Made by a program: the position numbers and the translations under genes
Notes under the pieces: model-generated
Databases searched by the model: none
Seen by the model: only the letters and a program-made list of their open reading frames with translations
What the model was told of the DNA's origin: nothing
Origin: Siphonodentalium dalli
Taxonomy: Eukaryota; Mollusca; Scaphopoda; Gadilida; Siphonodentaliidae
Assembly (NCBI GenBank): GCA_032622095.1
Contig: CP136069.1
Span: 41,824,194 to 41,888,193, forward strand
Reading direction: 5' to 3'
Length of the DNA: 64,000 nucleotides
In this document: positions 34,652-47,412 of the stretch, piece after piece
How the letters are laid out: every line of letters begins with the position of its first letter
Numbering within the stretch: the stretch's first letter is position 1

Positions 34652-35413
34652 TTAAGAATTGAATGTAGTTTGACGTGTCTTATTGAAGTATATGGCACTG
34701 TGGTCGTTGGGGACATTGTGTGAAACACTAATATATTTTAGCCTCGTATAATGGGCAGTACTATAGGGAAGGTGCAACATTTCGATTTCACCACAAATAC
34801 ACAACTGCGACACAATATTTCATAATTAAAGTTCCTGCAGCCTATGTACGGAGACGACGGTGGTAGACATGGTTCTTGTCAATGTTGTCTGGTGTATGAG
34901 ATTTATTGAGGACGACCACTTTTAATCATTTCAATCTCTGCTTCCAAAGTCGAGATGGCGTTTTTAATTAGTTCCATGGATTGTGATAGTTCTTTCGTGA
35001 CTAAATAAAGCATAGACCTTGTAGCGGAATATATGGGTAGAAGTGACTTTATAATATATATGCGGTGGTCCGTTTAATATATATAAAGTCTATCCACACT
35101 TCAACATTTTTTTTTAATTTTATGTCGACTTGTCCATAGCCCCTTCGGCAAAGCAGCCATTATACGCGCACGATTGGATAGCGACAGATAATTATAACCG
35201 GGATTCACGATTAGATAGCGATTGATATTAAATCGCAATAACACGTGGCACGCGAGGTTAGGATTGAGGGTAGGATTGTTGATAAAATAACTAAGATTTT
35301 TGAAGAAGTGCTTATAAAGAAAGTTATTAAATTGTGGGGTTGTAAATTCTTCCACACATGTACAAATCTCTGTCTTTTTGTCAAAGTACGTTCTATATGG
35401 AGTTATCATCCTT

Positions 35414-35415
<2 letters not shown>

Positions 35416-35473
<58 letters not shown>
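35416..35473. repeat. (GA)n microsatellite
   Basis: A run of about 58 bp of GA dinucleotides, followed by a few interrupted units. The rest of 34656-36379 shows no recognisable gene. Confidence 0.98.
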
Positions 35474-35477
<4 letters not shown>

Positions 35478-36379
35478 GAAAGAGATATGTTAATTTGATT
35501 CCTTCATAACGGAAGGTTATTATATTAAACAAAATAATGGCTACGGACAATAGCGATGGCATAGTAGGTGTGACAATTTATTGTGGTGGAGTTTGGTGAC
35601 AATTGGTCGTCATAATTAATATGCCATAGCTAGCCATGTCTCCCGCTGCATATTCGCACAATGCAATCGCTACTATGGTTCATGTGTTCGCAGCCAATGT
35701 CACATTTTCTTCAAGTAAGCGGATTTATACATTAAATAAGTTACAACAAGTGCCCGAATAGTTGTGACCTTTATTCTCGAACATGGTGCATCTGACGAAG
35801 ACGAAGATGGACTTTTCGTTTCTTTATCACTTGCCGTTCTTCTGCAATGATTTATCAATATTTGAATTGGTATTTCATTTCAAAAGACGATCGTCTTTTT
35901 ATGAGTTAGCTCGACATCATTCCTTCGATTCCTACTGCTATAAAGTAAAATGTCGATTTCTTGGTCGAAGATGCAGCAAAGACTTTATCTCAATTATACA
36001 AGTTTCTATTGAGACGATTGTGGTGTCTGGAATCCCTAGTGAAATACTGTCATAACAACTTAAGCTGTCGTATTGATAACGGTTTTTGGTTTATTTGGAA
36101 AAAATGGACTGCTTATTTTTAAGATAGATAAGAAATCTTGTCATCCTTTTGATCCTGGGCCACAAATTGTTCATGATATATAAGTTAAGAGGAAGTTGTC
36201 GTTTCTGCAACGAGAAAATATCAACAAAACGAGTTGCATACGCCTCGATCGACTAGTTAACGGCTGAGTAGTTTGGTCTGAGTAACCAGAAACGTGCAAT
36301 TCCAAGACCAACACGTCTAGCAAACTGAGGTATCCAGTCCAAGGCGGGTTGGAGCACAGACGAAATATACTCGACCAAC

Positions 36380-37590
36380 ATAATGGTCGCTTCTGTCAGA
36401 ACATAAAGAAAACAGTTAATTCTGCAGCGAGAGCCATGTACGGACTGCTAATAAGGTCCGAAAACTTAACTTAGCCATTGATATTATGCTTGATTTATTC
36501 GATAAGATTATTTCACATATTTTACTGTATGGAAGTGAGATATGGTGTTTTGAACGTACTCAAAGTGTAGAGACACTACATCTAAAATTTTGTAAGATGG
36601 TTGCGTCCATCAAAATGAGTACCCCCAATTACATAGTTTATGCAGAATTCGCACGACACCTCGTCTCTATAGAAATAACATGCCGAGCTCTGACATATAG
36701 GTCAAAGCTCGTATCGAGTGACGGTTCTGAGTTAGCTAAGAATATTTATACCTTAATTTATCAGACTCATGAGATGAACTCAAAGACAGCAGACAAAAAT
36801 AACTCCAAATGGTTATCTTTTGTCAAAAATGCTCTTTATGATTTGAAATTGCAATCAAAGTGGACCACCCAGACGGGCCTGACCGCTATTGAACTGAGAA
36901 ATGCAAAAACTTTTCTCAAACAACGTCATTGGGACGCACTACTCGTTGACATAAACACATCTGCTTTATCGAGGGCGCAATTTTATAGTTTTATTAAAAC
37001 TGACTACGGTTACCCAAATTACTTGAAGATTTTGCTGTCTAATCTATCGAAATACCTCCTGAAGCTCAGAACTGCAAATCATAAACTGCCTATAGAATGC
37101 GCAAGATGGAAGAAATCTCCGAATGATAATGACAATAGGATATGCACCATATGTGGAGAATATTTAGGATACGAATACCATTTAGTTATTATATGCAGTC
37201 ATTTGGATGAAATCAGAAAACAATATATCCCTGAATACTTTTGGAAGAACCATACGAGAGAGAAATTCCATGGTCTCCTATCTCTTCAAAATATAAGCCT
37301 CATAAAAAGACTATGCATATTCCTAGGGTGTGCCTTTAAGAAGGTGTCTTTTTCTAAATAATCGAAATCATTTATTGTTATGGGTGAACACATGTAATTA
37401 TCATACTTGTTAAGTTTATCACCTATTATTGTGTAATCTAATTTAATTACTGCTGTATATATAAACATGCATGTGTATATGAAATGAACAATGATTAATG
37501 TGATATCCAAAGTTGTGTACATAGTGTATATACGTTTTGCTTGTTTCACTGTTATGTGACTTGTGCAATAAATCAATCAATGAACAAAAC
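36380..37590 (+). mobile_element. LINE ORF2 C-terminal fragment with frameshift
   Basis: Upstream of the 291-codon open frame (36486-37361), another frame reads NGRFCQNIKKTVNSAARAMY then GLLIRSENL. It rejoins by a frameshift near 36468 as LAIDIMLDLFDKIISHILLY then GSEIW. This is the conserved post-RT region of CR1/Jockey-like LINEs (LFDK...ILLYGSE.W). Further on come a conserved tail (LRTANHKLPIECARWKKS) and a Cys-His knuckle (CTICGEYLGYEYHLVIICSH). The 3' UTR ends with AATAAATCAATCAATGAA near 37568-37585. The RT core is absent, so the copy is 5'-truncated. The ATG at 36486 is internal, not a real start. Confidence 0.88.
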
Positions 37591-37916
37591 AATGTTTCTC
37601 AACCCGGACAATCAAACAGGGGTCGGGTGCAAAAAGCCCTCAAGTCATCGACACATCAATCGTGGTGTATAATGAAAGAATCGAGAACTCTTGGATATAA
37701 AATTTACTGGTGCTCTATCGTGTTGATGAACAAATATAGTTCAAAATAAACGTCACGCGTATGAATAAAGGTAATTAAAACCAGAACACGAGCATCGACT
37801 GGTCACATCCTGGTTACATGCATGTATATATATATATTTGGTTGCTATGCACCATGACTCGGTGCAAAAATATATCATCATATCTGATCGCAACGCCTAT
37901 ACAGCAGATACATTAA

Positions 37917-38382
37917 AGGACCATTTAATTTTCGAGTCACCGATTATTTTGTTTATAGTGCCTTGATATACGTTTTTAATAACAATCTATGCCATAAAAT
38001 ATGATTGAAATACTATAATTCACCACCGTGTGAAACGCCCGTGTCTCAGAGATGCCCATAGAGAAATAGAAAACAGCTGAAATCATAGAAAGATTTCCCG
38101 CGTTATAGCAACAGAATACATCTGAATTCAAACTAAACATATATTTTCAATGGAAGGGGAATAACTCTATTGTAAGAGTTATTCCCCCTCCATTGGAAAT
38201 ACACTTTGCACCACACCCAGAAGAAAATTAAGCACAACAGCACGTCGGTAACTCAACAAAAACAACATGTTCATAGTTTATTACACCGAATAAGTTGATA
38301 ATACACGTCTTGGAGCTTTCTCTTTCAAATGGTATATAATATTTTATATATGTGATCTGGGGTTCAAAAATTAGGTGGGCCT
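37917..38382. mobile_element. Family E TTAA element, copy 3
   Basis: TTAA at 37913-37916 and 38383-38386. Ends are AGGACCATTTAATTTTCGAG and inverted AGGCCCACCTAATTTTTGAA. An internal hairpin lies at 38148-38204 (GGGGAATAACTCT / AGAGTTATTCCCC). It aligns with copy 1 throughout. Confidence 0.88.
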
Positions 38383-38950
38383 TTAATAATGCATAAATAA
38401 ATGCTATTCTTAATTTCACTCACCACAAATAAATGAAGTATTATATAAATAACACACAAATACCGGTTATAAATACAGGCCCCTACTCAGTTCTGAAATT
38501 CGCAGAGAGATGTTTGCAGAACACCCACAACACAAATACAAGACCCGACCATGAATGTAAATGAATTTACAATAAAATATGTTTAAAAAAGAAAGATATG
38601 GACATTTCAAGGTGGCAGTTGAGAGCACATCATTGTCTTTTTCTTGTAGGCAAAAGATTTATCATTACAACATTTAATTTAGAGTTCAAAGACCTGTCTT
38701 CTGGTTAGTTTCATTCAAAGCATTATATGGACTTGTATTTGCATGAACCCATAACACAGTTCTGTACATGAAAGTCCCTTTTCACAAAACGGATAAGGGG
38801 TGTTGAGCGATGTCGACAGAAACGGGGCAATCACCGCTAACTCCCAGGGGTTATGTAACATGCACTCGATGTGACATGAAAGCACTTATCCAATTTACGC
38901 TGTCGCCCACAAATTTCATTTTCTCGCCGACACAAGGTAACGCTGATGGG

Positions 38951-39452
38951 TAGATGATATCATGAATCTCTACTCTGTCTGACGCCCGTAGAGATCATAT
39001 TCCACCATACAGTACAAAACATGAGAACTGTTTGATGTTCTGACAGGGAACTTTATAACTTTGAACAAACAAGGCAGGGACTATACTTCTTTGTTCCTCA
39101 ATAACCTACTTCACATTAGGATGTGGTCCCAGCTCGAGATTGCACGCTTCTGTGACTTTTGTGAACCGATAATGCAATAAACATTGAATAAATTACCCAG
39201 GAGATTTTCCAAAATTGTAAGCGACGCAAAGCAAAATCGCCCACAAAGTCACTTAAATCGTGAAATTTCGATTTGGGACCTTCATCTACATTGAAGTACA
39301 TTATTAAGGAACAGATAATAACTAAGAAATATACCCCCCATGTTATATGTTCGACGTTATAACGTTCCATGTCAAAACATTCACAGGTTTTATACTGGTG
39401 GATTATGATTTCTACGGGCATTAGCCAGAGTAGAGATTCATGGCATGATCTA
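38951..39452. mobile_element. Family G element with 9-10 bp target duplication
   Basis: Flanked by CGCTGATGGG at 38941-38950 and again at 39453-39462, where the second copy runs into a G tract. The long inverted ends begin TAGATGATATCATGAATCTC and inverted TAGATCATGCCATGAATCTC, and continue about 100 bp. Long inverted ends and this duplication size suggest a Mutator-like element. Confidence 0.82.
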
Positions 39453-39462
39453 CGCTGATGGG

Positions 39463-40955
39463 GGGGGGGGGGGGGTGGCATTGTCACAAGGCTCCTATCA
39501 CATTCGTAGTACACTTTTCAAACTAATAACACGTGTAGTCAGATTTTTATCCGTGATTTACTTTAAGCATATTTTAATGTATCTGAAAATATATTTACAA
39601 ATACAAATGGATCGAGGCACAAGTGTTTTTACAATATACATGGAGACTCGCCCCTGATACATTTAAATCAAATACATAAACATTACAAGATAACATAACT
39701 GTTTAGCAAGGGATATGGAATACAGAGTGTGTGAGTTGCTAGGGCTGGTGTCCCATCCGTAATCCAAACTCGATATTTTAGAAGTCATCGAGCAATATGT
39801 GGATGGTATAGTCAGTAATTAGACATTTTTATTTTTGTTTTTCAAATTAAATGATTTGATTAGGGTTTTTTTCTTCAAATCGCTTTGTTTTATCTATGTA
39901 CGATTGAATTAATCTAAAAAGAATGGTATTTTGATTGTTGTGTATATACATGCTTTCTACTCCGTAAAGAAAATGTTTAGTTTCGAGTGAATGAAAGCTT
40001 TGTATACTTAAATTTCGATAAAGATCGATCCTCTGTTCGATGAAAAATGGACACATGGAAATAGTGGTTAGCATTTTCCGTGATCACTTTCATGTAGCTT
40101 TTCAAATCTCGAAACTTCAGCGTCTTCCACGACTGGATCCCTAGAGTAATGTGAATAAAAATGTGCATGTATTGTTTACAGATCGTTTCCATAGCAACTG
40201 ACCACTTTACGTTTGACAGCAGATTCGCGAATAAAAGGAATGTTCTACTTAATAAATAAATATTTGCTTGTTGGCCAATCCATAACAACTCCAATCATAA
40301 AGCCCAACGTATCTTAGTCATTTCATAAAATGACTGGACTCAAATTCAAGTCATTTCATGAAACGAATTTTTGGTAATTTCACGAAATGACTGATTTCAC
40401 AATCTGACTGTAACTTATACATCTCTTTAATTATGTAGTTGTTTCTTTCGTCTGCTTAAAACAATGTGAAAAAACAAGTCTCGTTTTAATGTGAGAGTGA
40501 GAAATGTGACTATGAAAGTGATCGCCGGTGAAAAGCTAACTGCACTTGTCACCGGTTTGAAAAGCTGGTTTCGAATGTGATCTGATCCTTGTGACCATGA
40601 ACCCACTAGCACCAGTGACAACCTCACACTCCAAAAACCCAAAAAAGTGCTCTTTAGTGAACTGTTCTCTGCAGTCTGCAATTTGTACGTGACAGTTTCC
40701 TTTAATGGCGGCATCAACCCTCATTTCCATACCAATTTGATATGTGAAAATAGAGTATCAATTCAATGAATCCAATATGCGAATGCATGATTATTCGATC
40801 TGATTTCACCCAACAACGAGCACTGCATATGCCACGTTACTTTCCGTGTGCGTGCATACGAAGACGTCACTGTTTGGTTGGAAAAAAAATTGGGATTTTG
40901 GAGCCAGTGGCGGAAAAGTCTTCTTTTTATTTTCAAAGATGACCCATCTGAATAA
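39463..40955. other. No gene seen; one repeated block
   Basis: A G tract to about 39475. ATCACATTCGTAGTACACTTTTCAAACTA near 39499-39527 resembles the inverse of 40542-40582, so an inverted or duplicated repeat may span here. No exon recognised. Confidence 0.35.
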
Positions 40956-41170
40956 CCCTTCCATGACAGGAAGATTATGAAATGTTTCGAAAACCATGTG
41001 CCTATGCATTCTCTTATATATGCAATTCTCCCACAGGTAGACTTTCATATATAACATAATACATTGGCCTAATAATATTTACCGTGGCACTGTAAGCCAG
41101 CGCATTCTCTTATATATGCGAGGCTCCATATTGAAGATTCACATATATAAGAATGTACTGGCACAAATTA
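40956..41170. mobile_element. Family A3 MITE, right end decayed
   Basis: The left end CCCTTCCATGACAGGAAG follows ATAA (mutated TTAA). The two hairpins (40998-41068, 41097-41162) are diverged cassette copies. The right terminal repeat and TTAA could not be placed. Confidence 0.65.
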
Positions 41171-41257
41171 AACATACACATGTTAACAAGATGACGCCTG
41201 AACATATTTACATTAATTTTGATATGGCACTAAGAAACAAAATCATATATAGGTTAA

Positions 41258-41650
41258 CCCTTTACCCAACAAACCGGCCAAAACCGGCCAAATAAAGCTT
41301 CAACAGCCTAAAATATCTTCGGTCTGTCTCAATAGAACCATACAAATATGGATATCATTGGAACCGGCTCCTTGACCACATTGTGATAGTTACAGTTATG
41401 CCCTGTGCCAATGCATTCTCTTATATATGCGAGTCGACCATAGGTCGCCTCGCATATATTAGAGAATGCATTGGCCTAAAAAAAATCCTTTTTTAAACAC
41501 TTTTTACCATTTTTTCTTACATTCTTTAACAATTTTATAATTTTTAATGTGTTAAGCCAATGCATTCTCTTATATATGCGAGGCGACCTATGGTCGACTC
41601 GCATATATAAGAGAATGCATTGGCACAGGGCCGTTCTGTTGGGTAAAGGG
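41258..41650. mobile_element. Family A MITE, 393 bp, intact
   Basis: TTAA at 41254-41257 and 41651-41654. Ends CCCTTTACCCAACA are inverted repeats. It starts CCCTTTACCCAACAAACCGG and contains two mirrored hairpins (41403-41475, 41564-41625). It has the same length as the copy at 62851-63243 and almost the same sequence, so both look recent. Confidence 0.95.
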
Positions 41651-41699
41651 TTAAACATGTTTGCTCATGCTGGAGAAGGTGCTGGGAGTAATAGGAGTA

Positions 41700-42045
41700 T
41701 ACAGGAGTGGACTACTATTTGTTTTCTTTTTACAAAGTAGGACATTTATTATTTGCCAAAAAAAGCTTCTTTCAAATTTTGCTTTTTCAAACTTTTTCAT
41801 GTCATTAATTTTGTTCCTTATTTTCTTATACTGTTGCCACGTATCAGGGCGATTGTTTTTTAGCGCTTTGTTTCGTACTTTTTCTCGTTTGCGAATTTCT
41901 TTTCTACTGTCGGAAAACCAAATTTTGTCTTTTGTGCGTAATGTCACTTTTGACTTTGGGATTGTTTTCTTCATGCTGGATATAAATGTATTCTGGAAAT
42001 TGTTAACAGTTGTCGGGTGCAGATAGGAGATCATCCCAGTCTGTG
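41700..42045 (-). mobile_element. LINE fragment (endonuclease-RT linker)
   Basis: A minus-strand frame from about 42034 reads HPTTVNNFQNTFISSMKKTI then PKSKVTLRTKDKIWFSD and RKEIRKREKVRNKALK. This is the recognisable linker between the endonuclease and reverse transcriptase of CR1/Jockey-like LINEs (KPWF....R..IRKR). A second frame just upstream reads NWDDLLSAPDN, suggesting a frameshift near 42020. It is cut off at the A element next door. Confidence 0.72.
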
Positions 42046-42134
42046 TGACTGAGCAGGTTATTTGCTCTTTTAAAATTTGCTATTATATAACTCCAAACCG
42101 TTCTCTGGAAAGAAGAGGTGGGGAGTAATCGTAT

Positions 42135-42383
42135 TCTAATGGTACATATACACCAATAAGTTACAAAAGTATACATTGGAATGTTCTATTATTCATTTGG
42201 AGGGATGTTAAGGCTATATGAGCAGACGAAACGATAATACAAGTGATGAAGAGCTCATCGTTATTGTTGGGAAATGTTCAGATAATAAGTTCAACAAACA
42301 ACACATATGGTCGTTTGTTGAACTTATTATCTGAACATTTCACAAGGGAACTACTCATCAATGAATAGTTAGTATCGAATGGG
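42135..42383. mobile_element. Family B MITE
   Basis: The right TTAA is at 42384-42387 after GTATCGAATGGG. Family landmarks: GTATACATTGGAATGTTCTA, ATTCATTTGGAGGGATGTTA and a strong central hairpin at 42272-42341 (TTCAGATAATAAGTTCAACA / TGTTGAACTTATTATCTGAA). The left end is drifted. Confidence 0.8.
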
Positions 42384-43818
42384 TTAAAACTTGCATATGC
42401 ATTTGGTGAACTATACGGGAAAGTACCAAGAGTACTGAGCGATTACCTTATTTCTGTTCTCATTGAGTCTTTGAATGAGTTCGCTGCATGGACGGAAGTA
42501 CTACTTGATTGTTTGATAAAATGAGTGATTGTCGCTGTATGTAAAGCGACACAGAGCCATCATATAAGACCACAGTAAGCGGTATACGAAGCTTCTTCAT
42601 TATAATTGAGTTGCTCAGTTCCAATGCTTTGTGACACTAGAGAGTCACGACTGGCGCAATTGTTAAATTTATGCTGCATTATCCAAACATGGCGTGCTTC
42701 CTTAACTTCCTTCAGTTTATTTGTGGCAAGGAACCATGAGAGTTTAATCGTGCGATAACTGTCTGGGATGTTTTTATGTTTGGACTCTCATTTGTAAAGA
42801 GGCATAGCAATCCCAATGTTCAATTATATCTGTATATCCATGATGATGCTGTTATAAAGCAAGCATAGACTTATTTTTCTTTTCATTTTCTTTAATTAAT
42901 TGGGTTCCGATCTGTCCGTGTTTTAATTTGGCACCATGGGGGTATGCCATCATATGTGGTGCAACATCTTGTTATGTGCGTACTGTATACACCCGTCAGT
43001 AAGCCCATCCTCGAAGTTAGCCCCGTCTGTGTATTTTTTTACCCTAAATAAAACATGGGGTGGTCCTCCTAGATAAACCATCCCCATTTTTGAGCATTTG
43101 GAAGGTATATACAATCGCGCCTTTCTACCCTGTAGAATAGAAGAAGACACTCAAGCACTGTTCAAGCAATCTGTGTTTTATTATTTTTTCCATTTGTTTT
43201 TCTTAAAAAATAAAGATTTATAATAGTATATACTTGTGTTAATATTTATAATTGTGAATTATACACATCTTGTTCTATTATGAGTTGTTGGACCAATCAA
43301 AGAGATATCAAATCAACAAAATCAAAGGATGTGTCAATTATTGTTCACACTTCTATCAGTAAAGCCAATGGGATGTGGAGTACTCACGAGCACTCATAAT
43401 ATGCAAATGGAGATAATTTGAACCGGTATATAGCGGCCCTTCATCGCACAAGCGTCGAGTCATAAGAAATTTAAAATAAAAGTAAGTATCTACAAAGAAC
43501 GGGTCGTTGATCTCGCGCCAGAGAAACTGTGGTTACAGTGCGGTTATCAACACAGTTCGCGTGTCTACGGGAGTATAAATGCCAACTATTTGTCAGACAT
43601 GGTCTGGGATGATGGGTTGTAAAATAGTCACTTTGGGACTCTCTCGTTTGTCAATGAATTACCGAGGGCCTGGCATAACATATATATCTCTATCAACGGC
43701 CACAATTCTTGTAATATACGAGTGGCATATATACCTCATTATCGTACATGTTACGTGTCAGTTGATTGATTTATACTATAGTATATAGCGTAAGAGGAGG
43801 GGACATGTTACTTTTGAA

Positions 43819-43965
43819 TTCACGGACGGGTATGTATATTGTTCAAGGTTAACTTTTAGTCTACAATGTATTTGTTATGTCGCGTCCCGCGTGATCGAAA
43901 TAGGCTATGTATTCACGGACGGGGCTGTATTGTTCAAGGTAAACTTTTAGTATACAATTTATTAA
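43819..43965. repeat. Two-unit tandem duplication, 92-bp period
   Basis: ATTCACGGACGGG, TATTGTTCAAGGT and AACTTTTAGT.TACAAT occur in order from 43819 and again from 43911. The rest of 42388-44099 shows no recognisable gene. Confidence 0.75.
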
Positions 43966-44099
43966 TTAGAGTGTTAGCGCACAAAGTCCCCATCTCGTTC
44001 ACGCGGACATAATTGTAGGGTCTATATGAACCTATATATGTGTTATATCCTTATAGGTTTATATGCTATGTATACATATATATGAATTATCACTATATG

Positions 44100-44377
44100 G
44101 GTCCCGAATATTACCTAGAACGGAACAACAAGGACAAATTTTGCACCTTTATTAGTGACAATCCAAGTTGTCGATGTGGTCATCCAGTTGAAGATGCAAG
44201 TCATTATTTCTTTAATTGCGGGCTGTTCACACGTCATAGAATTACTCTAGCAAATAATTTAACAGGTTTAGGTATGTCAAAAGCTACTTATGGGTGACAT
44301 CTCGCTAAATGACAATTTAAATAGAAAGTTATTCAATTTTGTTCAAACTTACATAGCTTCAACATGCCGTTTTGACA
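44100..44377 (+). mobile_element. LINE ORF2 extreme C-terminus, frameshifted
   Basis: The frame around 44139 reads CTFISDNPSCRCGHPVEDAS then HYFFNCGLFTRHR, the terminal Cys-His knuckle of a non-LTR retrotransposon. After a frameshift near 44280-44290 the frame continues LMGDISLNDNLNRKLFNFVQ + TYIASTCRF and stops, the usual tail of these proteins. Only about 90 residues remain; the rest is truncated. Confidence 0.82.
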
Positions 44378-44709
44378 TCAGCGACTATAGGCTCCATTAC
44401 CGTTAAATATCTTAAAGTAGCATATACTGTAGCAGACCCCCCCCCCCCCCGGACGCACAGTGGTGAACCCGACACCATCATGTATATACATCTGTTATAT
44501 CGAAATTCCATATATATTGTATACTACTTTTTATACAAGTGGATCGTACCTTACATTATACTTATGTAAATATCATGTTCTTTATATTATTGTCGGGAGC
44601 GAGACCAAGATAAGTTTTGTACTTGTGCCTCAATCCCCTGAATTTAATCATGGATGCAAATAAAATATGTTTACATCAACAAGGATCGATTCTCAGTAAC
44701 TTTCTAGGC

Positions 44710-44883
44710 TAACAATACCCACTATAGTTCTAACAATACCCACTATAATTCTAACAATTAATACCCACTATAGTTCTAACAATACCCACTATAATTCTAA
44801 CAATACCCACTATAATTCTAACAATACCCACTATAATTCTAACAATACCCAATATAGTTCTAACAATACCCACTATAGTTCTA
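44710..44883. repeat. 21-bp tandem repeat, about eight units
   Basis: Units TAACAATACCCACTATAGTTC with A/G and C/A variants; one unit has an ATTAA expansion near 44758. Confidence 0.95.
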
Positions 44884-44899
44884 AACGTTTGTTGTCCGG

Positions 44900-46519
44900 A
44901 TGATCACTTGAACATTATTTGACAAAATTTTATTCGAATGATAACTCAAGTTATGATTATCCGATAGCTTTCAAATTTAGAATACGGTTTAATCACACGA
45001 TAATACAGGTCAAGTTCGAATTTGGGTACGGTCCGACCATTCCTGATGGTGTTGTGCCCATTTTCGACTATTTTGATGTCAGGATGATAACTTTATATAG
45101 CTATTATCGCTTTCAGAAATGACATGCGGATCAATCATTCGTGGAAACCAGCCTGTTCTCCTAAAAATAAGCTCATATTGAACTTATTTCAAAAAAACAC
45201 AAATAAGCCCGGGATTGTCATTATTTGAATCTGAATTAACCTCTATATGAACCTAACTCGACTTAACAAATGTAACCTCTTTATAATGTGTTTCCACTGT
45301 GGCCCGCGCCATAAAACGGAATAACGGGTATAAGTCCCATATGGGCTTATTTCAGAACCAAATAAGTCCAATAAGAACCGATATGTTAATATTTAGGTCC
45401 ATTATGAACCATTATGCACAAGGATATGTTGTGGAAACAGTCAAGTTCGAATATGGATTTGGTTCGATGAAAATTGTGAGAGTTATGCTCATTTTTGTTA
45501 ACTAAGAATTCGTTGCTTATGTTTAATTGGTGGCCTTTTATTGAAACTTACATCGTAACTGAACATTCCTATATATAAGTAAAACCATAGATCGTCTCTT
45601 GAGCGTATGTGCGCATCCCTCGAATGAATATTTAAGGGTCATTCCAATGTATGTTTTGAACTGTACGGAGAATCCAATTAGTATTCAAATGGTTAAGATA
45701 ATATCTGTTCGGGGAAACCATGTACTTCGTCTTCAATTTAAAAGCCGTCTGATTTTACGGATATATCGTAAATTGACAGTTCGATCAGTATATGACAGTA
45801 CGTGCACGCTGATGTAATCTAGATATACCTATCTATAGCGGTACGTGCTTTTTATGAGAACAGCCAGACACTTTATCGGGACAGTGTGGCACAGAAACTG
45901 CATGGCGTGGGTGCGACAGTTGATGCACATTGATGGTGTATATATGTATAACACGTCAGGTATAAGTATTGTTCCACTATTCATTAGATAAGAAATACCT
46001 AGGAATATACATGTTCTTCACAAATAGAACCGACAAGAGGACACTCGCGGACGTATATATGTGGAATTATCTGTATCTGTACTCACTGTATTCATCCAAG
46101 TCGATTATATCATCAACATATTACACAGGGACTCTGTGTCCAAACACTCCCGGGGATCATCTTGCCCACTTATCGTTATACAAGCCGCCAGTTTACACAA
46201 AATACTATCAACGTGAACGATTCTGTACACATCGCCGATGTATTTTATTCTGGGTCAACGTTAAAAGCTTTTCGTGGCAAAAAATGCACCATACTTACTT
46301 CCTTGTCCGCGCCGGCGAAGGTGTACTTCATTGCACAATCAGTCTGTCAGTATAAATTTCTGAAGAGTAACCCATTCGGGAGGTGTGTGTCACAGCCCGT
46401 TTTCTCAATGCGCTTTATCGGCTGTACCACCAGTGTCCCACAGCGTTGCGTGCTGAACATTGCCCTGTGTTCAGTCTACCTTAGTTATACTACTACTTCA
46501 CCACAGTCACTACGGTTCC
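44900..46519. other. No gene seen; repeated blocks and unassigned ORFs
   Basis: GTCAAGTTCGAAT[AT]TGG[GA]T recurs (45009, 45440) and 45300-45370 resembles the inverse of 51160-51240 (CATAAAACGGAATAACGG, GCTTATTTCAGAACCAAATA). Two overlapping plus-strand ORFs (45969-46355 and 46162-46623, 128 and 153 codons) have no recognisable domain, and the second runs into element K, so I do not call them genes. Confidence 0.35.
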
Positions 46520-47412
46520 ACAGAGTCGTTATTTTGTGGGAGAATCTGAATTCAGATGACGAATTACAAGCCGTACGACGTGGTTCGATAAACGAACAGA
46601 CCGTAATCGTTATTTCTTCGTAATCTGGATTCCGATTCTAATTCCGTAATCGAAATCAGAACATTCATAAGGTAAACAAAGTTTAAAAACATAATGAAAC
46701 ATAAGAATCCGTCCTTTGTGTACAAATTATTGCAGAATATAAACGAAATATCAGTCAATTTATTTGATTAATTACCCATACGTACAAGTTCTAAGGACGT
46801 GGCTAGAGGTTTCCCACCAGGTTCGCAGAATTCCATTTGCACCCTTCAAATATCCAACCTGACATACCCTAGGATTGGAGAATCACCAAATATTACTGGT
46901 TGGAAAATCAAACAATGATAACAATTCCAACCTATATATGGTGTCAAATTAATGTCCAACTAATGTTGTGTCAGGCATGAAATTTCCAACTGTTGGAAAT
47001 GTACCAGAGTTCGGGGGGGGGGGGGGACACACCAACCAGCCCCTGTCGCCACGTCCCTGTAAATATTACAAGTTTCATGTGTTCCCATGCACAGCGTCTT
47101 CGGAATTTAAATCAGGATATCTATAGCTGTTAGAAATGCTTGCCCTCATCATAAACACACTTTAACTTGAAAAAGATGCGAGTAAGTCGGATTGCTAGAT
47201 ACAACAAACATGAACATTATAGCTATAAGATACAAATGATACTTGTGTCAAATACATGAGCGACGTTTGACGCTGGGAGAACATTAAGCCTAGTATCGTC
47301 GACCACGTTGATTGCAAAATCTGACCTAGAATCCGTGTAATCTCGATTTAGCCCCGCCCGTAATCGGTTTCGGATTCTGAATCCAGATTCTCCCACGAAA
47401 TAACGACTCTGG
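46520..47412. mobile_element. Element K, inverted ends, with family I nested inside
   Basis: The left end AGAGTCGTTATTTTGTGGGA + GAATCTGAATTCAGAT is mirrored at 47383-47412 (inverted: AGAGTCGTTATTTCGTGGGA + GAATCTGGATTCAGAAT). No target duplication was found. The interior contains the family I repeat. Confidence 0.62.
46793..47058. repeat. Family I repeat
   Basis: The left end AAGGACGTGGCTAGAGG and the right end CCTGTCGCCACGTCCCT are short inverted repeats (GGACGTGGC). A run of about 16 G lies near 47012. Related fragments are at 918-988, 26550-26770, 31372-31490 and 52419-52490. Confidence 0.6.

Noticed and set aside
40427-40730. Minus-strand ORFs with a membrane-like tail (ITFIVTFLTLTL)
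   Set aside because: Part of the sequence recurs around 39490-39540, and no family or splice context fits; likely repeat sequence.
41403-41475. Hairpin cassettes as transcription terminators or microRNA genes
   Set aside because: They recur in mobile elements at many sites; terminators of this kind are bacterial, and no small-RNA evidence is available.
46162-46623. 153-codon plus-strand ORF as a gene
   Set aside because: No recognisable domain, no codon-usage contrast that I can judge, overlaps another ORF and runs into the end of element K.
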